13,069 nt of DNA from Chrysiogenia bacterium (GTDB lineage: Bacteria; JAGRBM01): contig JAGRBM010000424.1 of assembly GCA_020434085.1 (NCBI GenBank), positions 1 to 13,069 of the forward strand, in the 5' to 3' direction. The translations under genes and the position numbers were made by a program. Below, in pieces: positions 7,812 to 13,069 of this stretch (the stretch's first letter is position 1; each line of letters begins with the position of its first letter). The notes under the pieces are model-generated. The model saw only the letters and a program-made list of their open reading frames with translations, was not told the origin of the DNA and made no database searches.

Positions 7812-7941
7812 ATTGACATGCCCTCATTGAACCCCGCTCACCCAGCTCCTTGCTCCCCCTTTGGAGGCTCGGGTATAGACCCCACTCGCGCAGGGCGGGC
7901 CGGGCCTGCCGCGCGCAATTTCCTTCGGAGCACACATCGCA
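7812..7941 (+). promoter_or_regulatory. Region upstream of the HMGCS-like/DUF35 gene with a degenerate half-element
   Basis: This is the remainder of the intergenic region. GCTCCCCCTTTGGAGGC at about 7852-7868 resembles one outer hairpin of the neighbouring element and may be a decayed half copy. TATAGA at 7874-7879, with TTGCTC 18 bp upstream, is a weak candidate promoter (four of six -10 bases). CGGAG at 7926-7930 is the probable Shine-Dalgarno. I see no gene here. Confidence 0.3.
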
Positions 7942-9342
7942 ATGGCTGGAATCACTGGCTACGGACTGCACTTTGCGGCTTATCGGTTGCCGCACGAGAA
8001 GATCGCCTCGGCCTGGGAAGGCCGCTCGGCCAAGGGGGAGAAGGCGGTGGCCTGCGCCGATGAGGACGCGCTCACCTTTGCCTCGGACGCCGCGGCCGAC
8101 CTGATGGGCGAGGCCGATGCCTCGGCCTTCGGCGGGATCTTCTTCGCCTCGACCACTTCGCCGTTCTCCGAGAAATCCTCGGCGGCCTTTCTCGCCCACT
8201 GCTACCGCCTGCCCAAGGGCGCGCTCACCGGTGATTTTGCGGGTACCCGACGCGCGGCCTCGACGGCGGTGAAGGCCGCCCTCGACGCGGTAAGGGCCGG
8301 CAGTGCCGACAACATCATCGTGACGGCCGGCGACGCGCGCACGGCCGAGCCCGGCGGGCCCCTTGAGCAGGTGACCGGCGACGGGGGCGCGGCGCTGTGT
8401 ATCGGCAGCAAGAACGTCGTGGCCGAGATCCTCGGCGCGGCCAGCGTTTCCGAGAACACCTACGACGAATACCGCGTGGCCGGCGATGACTTCGTGAACG
8501 CCGGCGACCAGCGTTTTGCCATGGGACACAACTTCGTGCCGGCGGTGAGCGAGGCCATCACGCAGGCGCTCGCCAGTGCGAAGGTTGCCGCCGGTGACAT
8601 CGCCTGGACCGCCATCGGCGCCGACAATGCCAAGGTGCTCGCTGCCGTGGCCAAGAAGACGGGTCTCAAGCCCGACTCGCTGCTGCCCGCCTACCTCAAT
8701 GAAGTGGGGTATCTTGGCGCGCCCCAGCCGCTCGTGACGCTGGCGCAGGCCCTCGAGAAGGCCAAGCCCGGCGAGAAGATCCTCTGGGTCGCCTACGGCG
8801 ACGGGGCCGATGCCTACGTGCTCGAAGTGACCGAGGAAGTGAAGAAGATACAGGGCTCCAAGGTCGAAGCCGCGCTGGCCGACAAGCGCCCGATGAAGAG
8901 CTATGAGAAGTATCTCAAATTCCGCGGCGTCTTCAAGCTCGAGACCCCCGGTCCCGAAGAGACGCCCGTCCTGCACTGGAACGAGCGCGAGTGGAACCTC
9001 CCGCTCATGGCCGACAAGTGCCCCGACTGCGAGCTCGTCTACTTCCCGCCCCAGGCGCTTTGCATGCGGTGCGGATCGCGCGCGGTGAAGATCCGGGTGC
9101 CCATTTCCCGTCGGGGCAAGATCTTCACCTATACCAAGGATTACCTGGTTGCCAATCCCGACTCCCCGCAGATGACCTGCGTGGTGACGGCAGAGAACGG
9201 CGCGCGGCTGTTTTTACAGGGAACCGACTTCGAGGAAGCCGACGTGGACATCGACGTCCCGGTGGAGTTCGCCCTGCGGCGGCTCCACGACGGCGGCGAG
9301 TTCCCGGTGTATTATTGGAAGTGCCGCCCTGCGGCCCGCTAG
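7942..9342 (+). CDS. HMG-CoA synthase-like protein fused to a DUF35 zinc ribbon/OB-fold domain
   Basis: The protein has 466 residues. Residues 1-~300 resemble the HMG-CoA-synthase branch of the thiolase superfamily: FFASTTSPFSEKSSAAFLA, TGDFAGTRRAASTAVKAAL, VTAGDAR.AEPGGPLE, GDGGAAL, and GYLGAPQPLVTLAQALEKA before GDGADAYVL. Where active enzymes carry the nucleophilic Cys (near 102-104) this protein has Thr-Arg-Arg, so it may not catalyse condensation. After a linker (SYEKYLKFRGVF), Cys360, Cys363, Cys374 and Cys377 form a zinc ribbon, followed by an OB-fold (IFTYTKDYLV to DIDVPVEFALR). DUF35 proteins bind acyl-CoA and partner with thiolase-like enzymes. A thiolase gene follows 120 bp downstream, which fits a shared complex. 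The ATG at 7942 has CGGAG 11 bases upstream. Confidence 0.88.
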   Translation: MAGITGYGLHFAAYRLPHEKIASAWEGRSAKGEKAVACADEDALTFASDAAADLMGEADASAFGGIFFASTTSPFSEKSSAAFLAHCYRLPKGALTGDFAGTRRAASTAVKAALDAVRAGSADNIIVTAGDARTAEPGGPLEQVTGDGGAALCIGSKNVVAEILGAASVSENTYDEYRVAGDDFVNAGDQRFAMGHNFVPAVSEAITQALASAKVAAGDIAWTAIGADNAKVLAAVAKKTGLKPDSLLPAYLNEVGYLGAPQPLVTLAQALEKAKPGEKILWVAYGDGADAYVLEVTEEVKKIQGSKVEAALADKRPMKSYEKYLKFRGVFKLETPGPEETPVLHWNEREWNLPLMADKCPDCELVYFPPQALCMRCGSRAVKIRVPISRRGKIFTYTKDYLVANPDSPQMTCVVTAENGARLFLQGTDFEEADVDIDVPVEFALRRLHDGGEFPVYYWKCRPAAR

Positions 9343-9350
9343 GAAGGTTT

Positions 9351-9438
9351 AACCACGGATGAACACAGATGAACACGGATACAAGGCAGGATTGATTCAG
9401 GCCTTCTGATCTGTGTCCATCCGTGGCCATCTGTGGTT
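9351..9438. repeat. Hairpin repeat built of 10-bp units between the DUF35 fusion and the thiolase
   Basis: The left arm (9351-9380) is three 10-bp units of the form GAACACRGAT (AACCACGGAT, GAACACAGAT, GAACACGGAT). The right arm (9409-9438) is its inverted copy, with 24 of 30 positions complementary and most of the rest able to wobble in RNA. The stem extends inward through AAGGC (near 9383) and GCCTT (near 9401). From memory, very similar ACCACGGATGAACAC-type repeats are common in environmental bacterial genomes, but their role is not known to me. Confidence 0.85.
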
Positions 9439-9462
9439 CCATTCCGATAGAGGATTTAAGTC

Positions 9463-10629
9463 ATGGCAGGTTCAATCAAGGACAAGGTCGCGATCGTTGG
9501 CGCCGGGTGCGTGAAGTTCGGCGACAATTTCGAGCGCAGCTACACGGACATGGCCACCGAGGCCGGTCTGCTGGCGATGAAGGACGCAGGCATCGAGTCC
9601 GACCGCATCGAGGCGGCGTGGCTGGGCACCTACCTGCCCAACAACGGGCTGGGAAAAGCGGGCTCGTCCATCTCGGATCCGCTGCACCTCTACGGCATTC
9701 CCATCACCCGCGTCGAGAACTACTGCGCCACGGGCACCGATGCCTTCCGCAACGCGGCCATTGCGGTTGCTTCGGGCATGTATGACGTCGTCCTGGTGCT
9801 GGGATGCGAGAAAATGAAGGACCGCGCCGCCCGCGGCATCCCGCGCGTGGAACACCCCTCCATCGGCAAGGGCACCAGCGCCCCGGCGCTGTTTGCGCTG
9901 GCAGCCAATCGCTACATGAAGGAATTCGGCATGACCCGCGAGACGCTGGCCAAGGTAGCGGTGAAGAACCACTACAACGGCGCGCGCAACAAGCTCGCCC
10001 ACATGCAGAAGGAAGTGACCGAGGATCAGGTGCTCAGCGCGCCGATGATCTCGTATCCCTTCGGGCTCTTCGACTGCTGCCCCACGACCGACGGCGCCGC
10101 GGCGCTGATCCTGTGCAAGGCGGAGATTGCGAAGCAATTCCGCGACGACCCGGTGCTCGTCAAGGGCGTGGGGCTCGCCGCCTATTCGCACAAGCCCTAC
10201 TACGACCCGACTTTTGATTATCTGGGATTCCTCTCCACGCAGAAGGCGGCGTCCATGGCCTACGAAATGGCGGGGGTGAAAGACCCGGCCAAGGAAATCG
10301 ACCTGGCCGAGGTGCACGACTGTTTTACCTGGACCGAGATCACCAACTACGAGGACCTTGGATTCTGCAAGAAGGGCGAGGGCCGCCACCTCATCGAGGA
10401 GGGCCGCACCGCGCTCACCGGTGACATCCCGGTCAATCCCTCGGGCGGTCTCAAGAGTTTTGGCCACCCCATCGGGGCCTCGGGTGTGCGGATGCTCTAC
10501 GAAGTGACCACCCAGCTTCGCGGCCAGGGCGGCGAGCGTCAGGTAAAGGACGCCAGGCTCGGCCTCGCGCACAACGTCGGCGGCCCGGGCGCGGTCTCCT
10601 GCGTGAGTGTGCTGGGGCGGGCTGACTAA
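9463..10629 (+). CDS. Thiolase (SCP-x-like acetyl-CoA acetyltransferase family)
   Basis: This 388-residue thiolase belongs to the SCP-x-like branch that exchanges acyl groups between CoA thioesters by Claisen condensation or cleavage. Landmarks are the nucleophilic Cys88 in VENYCATGTDAF, DCCPTTDGAAAL (204-214), His285 in AEVHDCFTW, His335 in the signature GGLKSFGHPIGASGVR, and a closing AHNVGGPGAVSCV with Cys380. The catalytic set appears complete, in contrast to the HMGCS-like protein upstream. The start at 9463 is supported by TAGAGGA eight bases before it and by the initial MAGSIKDKVAIVGAG. Acetoacetyl-CoA formation with an HMGCS-like partner, or thiolysis in degradation of a branched or cyclic acid, are both possible. 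The true substrate cannot be read from sequence. The next repeat element begins 20 bp after the stop. Confidence 0.93.
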   Translation: MAGSIKDKVAIVGAGCVKFGDNFERSYTDMATEAGLLAMKDAGIESDRIEAAWLGTYLPNNGLGKAGSSISDPLHLYGIPITRVENYCATGTDAFRNAAIAVASGMYDVVLVLGCEKMKDRAARGIPRVEHPSIGKGTSAPALFALAANRYMKEFGMTRETLAKVAVKNHYNGARNKLAHMQKEVTEDQVLSAPMISYPFGLFDCCPTTDGAAALILCKAEIAKQFRDDPVLVKGVGLAAYSHKPYYDPTFDYLGFLSTQKAASMAYEMAGVKDPAKEIDLAEVHDCFTWTEITNYEDLGFCKKGEGRHLIEEGRTALTGDIPVNPSGGLKSFGHPIGASGVRMLYEVTTQLRGQGGERQVKDARLGLAHNVGGPGAVSCVSVLGRAD

Positions 10630-10649
10630 AAGAAGCATCCGTCGCCTGG

Positions 10650-10797
10650 TTTCCCCTCCGGGGGAGCTGTCGCCACAGGCGACTGAGGGGGATGCGCAGA
10701 CGGCGACCAGGCCTCTGAAGCGAGTGCCGGTACCGGCACCCCCTCAGTCCTCCTCCGCAAAGCTCCGTCGGACAGCTCCCCCGGTGGGGGAGCAGGG
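10650..10797. repeat. Palindromic interspersed element, copy 2 (about 148 bp)
   Basis: This copy aligns with 7673-7811 along its length: GGGGGAGCTGTCGCC, then GACTGAGGGGG, TGCGCAGACGGCGA, a central 16-bp palindrome GTGCCGGTACCGGCAC (10724-10739), then CCCCCTCAG and GGACAGCTCCCCC. The second hairpin on the left, GTCGCC-ACA-GGCGAC, is perfect where copy 1 has a wobble. The left outer hairpin is shortened (TCCCC-TCC-GGGGA). It lies directly after the thiolase stop and may help end that transcript, though no T-run is present. Confidence 0.9.
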
Positions 10798-10943
10798 GCG
10801 GTGCTCACGCTCCCCCGACACAAACACGTCACACAGAACCATCACGCGGGGCGGGGGCAAACCCTCGCCCCGTTTGCGTCGAGCGGCTAGGATGCCGCCC
10901 GTCGGCGCGCGTGAGCGCGTCTTGCCCACGGAGACAAGTGCTT
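10798..10943 (+). promoter_or_regulatory. Upstream region of the second TolB/CsgG-like gene, with an 11-bp GC hairpin
   Basis: Bases 10847-10857 pair with 10862-10872 over 11 positions (one G-T wobble) around a CAAA loop, followed by only TTT. It could be a weak terminator for upstream transcription or part of a leader for the 10944 gene. GGAGA at 10930-10934 is the Shine-Dalgarno of that gene. I see no coding sequence or clear promoter box. Confidence 0.35.
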
Positions 10944-12068
10944 ATGACTCCCCAGAACCTCTTCAAGTTCATTCTGCCGGTTCTTGCCGCCCTTGTGCTC
11001 GGCGCCTGCGGCGGCGCGGCGAAGACCGCCGTGCCCGCAAAGAGCGCCGCGCCCGCGCGCGCGCCGGCGGCGGCCAACGACATCCCGATCGCCGTCTACG
11101 GCCTCAAGGAAACCCTCTGGGTGAGCGCAAAGATGGACGACGTCGAGGAGATCTGGGTCGGCGTGCTCGAGAAAAAACTCGATGCCGCGGGCTTTCGCGT
11201 GGTGCGTCCCTACGAGGACCGCGCCGCGGAGCCCCAGCTCTGGGTGCGCATTCATCTCGATGGCAACTTGATCGGCGGCGAGATCAAGGGCTTTCTCGAA
11301 GTGCGCCACTACGACCACGACTGGGATACCGGCGAGGGGCTCGCTGAGCGCTACTACACGGCCGAGAAACCCTGCGGCACGCTGGGCGATCCCGACCCCA
11401 AGATTCCCGAAGAAAAGTGGAACACCCTCTTTGCAGAGGCCTGCCTGACCGGGTTGGTTGATGACTTTGTTGTCTCGAAGCAACTGGCCTGGCACCTCGA
11501 CAACATGCCCACGGCGCGGGCGCGCGCGCAGGCCGCGCCCAAGGGCGTCGCCTTCTCCGTGCCGGGCATGGGCGAGGATGAGATGCGCATGAGCGCCCAG
11601 GGCGCGCCGGTTGTCGCCATGCGCGGCGCCACCGCCGGAGGGGACGAGGCCGTTGTCACAGGCGGCGATGCGCGCGTGGCGTTCTTTGCGCTGCAGCCCC
11701 AGCGCGAGGCCGAGCCCGCGCTGATTCAAGTAATCGAGCCCATCGTCGCGGCCGCCTTTGCCGATTCCTGCGCCGCGCGCGTTCCCGAAGAACAGCTCGC
11801 CGCCGCTGTGAAGGAAATCGGCGCCGAGGCAGAGAACTGCGCGAGCGATATCTGCCGCATCCGCATCGCCGAGACCGCCGGTGCGCGCTTCTACGTGAGC
11901 GGCGCGCTGGCCAAGGTGGGCGAGCAGTATCTTTTGACCCTGCGCCTCATGGACGTCGCCGCCAGGCGCCCGGTCGCCACCCTCGACGAAGCCGCCAGCG
12001 CTGCGACGCTGGTGGACGCGGCGAAGAAGACCGCCGGGAAACTGGCGGGGAAGATTGTGTGTAAATAA
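10944..12068 (+). CDS. Lipoprotein with TolB/CsgG-like C-terminal domain
   Basis: The protein has 374 residues with a clear lipoprotein signal: FKFILPVLAALVLGAC, lipidated Cys22, and an Ala/Pro/Lys-rich linker (23-45). Residues about 47-190 form an unrecognised domain with Trp-rich stretches (LWVRIHLDGNLIGGEIKGFL, HYDHDWDTGEG). A flexible Ala/Met/Gly-rich stretch (190-243) follows. Residues 244-374 (VAFFAL onward) match the C-terminal domain of the 1641 protein: Cys276, the pair Cys299/Cys304 (C-x4-C), GALAKVGEQYLLTLRLMDVA, and terminal Cys373-Lys. The ATG at 10944 is chosen over 10911 because GGAGA lies nine bases upstream and the signal peptide starts there. It probably sits at the inner face of the outer membrane; its partner is unknown. 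A palindromic element starts 10 bp after the stop. Confidence 0.86.
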   Translation: MTPQNLFKFILPVLAALVLGACGGAAKTAVPAKSAAPARAPAAANDIPIAVYGLKETLWVSAKMDDVEEIWVGVLEKKLDAAGFRVVRPYEDRAAEPQLWVRIHLDGNLIGGEIKGFLEVRHYDHDWDTGEGLAERYYTAEKPCGTLGDPDPKIPEEKWNTLFAEACLTGLVDDFVVSKQLAWHLDNMPTARARAQAAPKGVAFSVPGMGEDEMRMSAQGAPVVAMRGATAGGDEAVVTGGDARVAFFALQPQREAEPALIQVIEPIVAAAFADSCAARVPEEQLAAAVKEIGAEAENCASDICRIRIAETAGARFYVSGALAKVGEQYLLTLRLMDVAARRPVATLDEAASAATLVDAAKKTAGKLAGKIVCK

Positions 12069-12077
12069 CCATACAGC

Positions 12078-12224
12078 CCCTGCTCCCCCGCGGCGGGGGA
12101 GCTGCCCGCGCGAGCGGGCTGAGGGGGTTTGCGAGCCTGCGCAAAGGCTCTGAAAACAACGAACACCAACTTGCACACCCCCTTCTGCCCTCCGGGCATC
12201 TCCCCCCGGCGCGGGGGGAGAGGG
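12078..12224. repeat. Palindromic interspersed element, copy 3 (147 bp, divergent)
   Basis: The left end shares CCCTGCTCCCCC with copy 1 and forms GCTCCCCC/GGGGGAGC around GCGGC. It is followed by a second hairpin GCCCGC-GCGA-GCGGGC with a GNRA-type loop, then CTGAGGGGG. The right end holds TGCCC-TCC-GGGCA and CTCCCCCC/GGGGGGAG, ending in AGAGGG. The core lacks the 16-bp palindrome of copies 1 and 2. The element starts just after one gene and ends just before the Shine-Dalgarno of the next. Confidence 0.82.
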
Positions 12225-12236
12225 AAAGGTTGTTTG

Positions 12237-12677
12237 ATGAAAACCCTCCAAAAACTCACCCTCGTTCTGTTTCTTCTGCTGATGCTCCCCTCCTGCGGGG
12301 AGGAAGTGCAGCTCGTCATCCACAACCGCAGCGGGCAGGACGTTGTGCTCCATCGCAAGGGGTGGATCGACTACCCGATTCCCGACGGCGGTGAGCGCAC
12401 CATTCCGCTCATTCACTTCATCCTGAGCACGACCTACATCGAGGCCGACGGCGAGCGCTGGACCTACCCCGACGCGCCCGAAGCTCTGAACGCCGCCAGC
12501 AGCGGCGCCGCACGCAGCTACATCTTCCGCAACAGCGATGATGAGCCCGAGCTCATCGTGCGGCTGGGACAGGGCGGCCGCCTCGACCTGCTGCGCGTCC
12601 ATGAGAGCGGCAAGATCGTCCGCCCCAGAGAACAGCCGCCGGGCTTCCCGCTGTGGCCGTACGCGCTGGCGCAGTAG
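12237..12677 (+). CDS. Small lipoprotein of unknown function
   Basis: This 146-residue protein begins MKTLQKLTLVLFLLLMLPSC, a textbook lipoprotein signal with Cys20 as the lipidation site. The mature part has alternating hydrophobic residues typical of beta strands (VQLVIHNRSGQDVVLHRKG, LIVRLGQGGRLDLLRV), no further cysteine, and a Pro/Arg-rich end. I recognise no family. GGGAAAGG, at and just beyond the end of the palindromic element, lies about seven bases before the ATG at 12237. The in-frame start at 12129 is rejected because it reads through the repeat. Its stop abuts the stop of the convergent gene. Confidence 0.75.
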   Translation: MKTLQKLTLVLFLLLMLPSCGEEVQLVIHNRSGQDVVLHRKGWIDYPIPDGGERTIPLIHFILSTTYIEADGERWTYPDAPEALNAASSGAARSYIFRNSDDEPELIVRLGQGGRLDLLRVHESGKIVRPREQPPGFPLWPYALAQ

Positions 12678-13069
12678 CTAGAGAGTGCGTTGAGCTTCTT
12701 CTGATTCTGATGCAGGGCACGACAGGCGCGCGGTGAGTCCCTTGGCAAAGCGCGCGAAGAGCGCACTCTCGTCTTCGCCGGGTTCTCCCGCAAGCAAGTG
12801 CCGGGCAATCGCATTGCCGCCGGGCTCGAATATTACGGTGTTGAGCAAGAGGCGATTCTCGTAAGTGGCAATGCTGCCGGCGACGCGATAGCCGGGACGA
12901 ATTGGCAGCACGTTGTATATGTCGTGTAGTTCATGTCGTCCGAGAACAGGATCCAGCACGCGGTTTGTCTGCACGTTGGCCGCGCGGGAACCGCTACTGA
13001 TGCATGGGCTCTGGCCTGCTGTTCCGATGAGCGCGTTGGTGAGAGCATTTGCACTCGCTTCACTGGCAG
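12678..13069 (-). CDS. C-terminal part of a third TolB/CsgG-like domain protein (5' end outside window)
   Basis: The minus-strand frame ending at 12678 is open to the window edge, giving 129 residues. From YRVAGSIATYENRLLLNTVI to the Cys at 12717-12719 it aligns without gaps over 58 residues with the ends of the 1641 and 10944 proteins (GxhxxhxxxxxLL pattern, then an Ala-rich helix before Cys). A second Cys at 13002-13004 matches their first domain Cys. The C-x4-C pair of the others is missing here (GRHELHDIYN instead), and a 12-residue tail follows the last Cys. The first half of the domain and any signal peptide lie beyond the window. The stop codons of this gene and the convergent lipoprotein share TAGCTA at 12675-12680. 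A competing reading frame from 13063 has no such similarity and is rejected. Confidence 0.65.
   Translation of the reverse strand, partial: ASEASANALTNALIGTAGQSPCISSGSRAANVQTNRVLDPVLGRHELHDIYNVLPIRPGYRVAGSIATYENRLLLNTVIFEPGGNAIARHLLAGEPGEDESALFARFAKGLTARLSCPASESEEAQRTL

Larger units (their letters stand above)
7546..7819. repeat. Exact 11-bp direct repeat bracketing the tandem repeat and palindromic element
   Basis: GGGATTGACAT occurs at 7546-7556 and again at 7809-7819. Between the copies lie the CGTCCA array and the whole 139-bp element; the last three bases of the element (GGG) are shared with the right copy. Both copies contain TTGACA, the sigma-70 -35 consensus, but neither has a convincing -10 at 16-18 bp. 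Confidence 0.45.

Noticed and set aside
9472-10638. A minus-strand frame of 388 codons opposite the thiolase
   Set aside because: It is the antisense shadow of a well-supported thiolase. High GC at third positions removes stops on the other strand, and its translation shows no domain.
10887-12602. A 571-codon minus-strand frame across two lipoprotein genes and a repeat
   Set aside because: It reads antisense through two genes with clear signal peptides and through a palindromic repeat, and gives no recognisable protein.

Overview
The window looks like chromosomal DNA from a GC-rich, Gram-negative bacterium. Support for this comes from AGGAG-type ribosome binding sites, several lipoprotein signal peptides, GC-rich hairpin-plus-T-run terminators, and lipoproteins with a TolB/CsgG-like domain of a type I associate with Deltaproteobacteria in the broad sense (Myxococcota, Desulfobacterota, Binatota). 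That placement is an inference and is weak. There is no sign of phage, plasmid, CRISPR or rRNA/tRNA genes.

Layout. (1) 1-1501 (+): the C-terminal part of acetyl-CoA synthetase, then a small three-helix membrane protein, closed by a perfect hairpin terminator. (2) 1641-3450 (+): a 581-residue exported, probably lipid-anchored protein with a central coiled coil and a C-terminal TolB/CsgG-like domain. (3) 3547-3818 (+): dodecin, a flavin-storage protein, with its own terminator. (4) 3981-4352 (+): a TRL-like lipoprotein whose upstream region holds two inverted repeats in tandem; a 14-bp bidirectional terminator separates it from the convergent neighbour. (5) 4376-7521 (-): two overlapping genes for multi-pass membrane proteins, then a 304-residue short-chain dehydrogenase of the MFE-2/HSD17B4-like class. 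(6) 7522-7941: a 420-bp divergent intergenic region with a (CGTCCA)9 tandem repeat and a 139-bp palindromic element. (7) 7942-10629 (+): an HMG-CoA-synthase-like/DUF35 fusion protein and an SCP-x-type thiolase, separated by another hairpin repeat. (8) 10944-13069: a second TolB/CsgG-like lipoprotein (+), a small unknown lipoprotein (+), and on the minus strand the C-terminal end of a third protein with the same C-terminal domain, cut by the window edge.

How the parts fit. Acs, the SDR, the HMGCS-like/DUF35 protein and the thiolase all handle CoA thioesters. The thiolase and DUF35 fusion probably form one complex, by analogy with archaeal thiolase/HMGCS/DUF35 complexes and bacterial thiolase-like/DUF35 aldolase complexes. 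The envelope part is a scattered family of three proteins whose last roughly 95 residues align almost without gaps and whose cysteines suggest a disulfide pattern.

The most unusual non-coding signal is a dispersed family of 139-148 bp elements (7673-7811, 10650-10797, 12078-12224). Each is built of paired hairpins in inverted orientation. The hairpins are preserved between copies by compensating base changes, which resembles a REP/BIME or MITE family.
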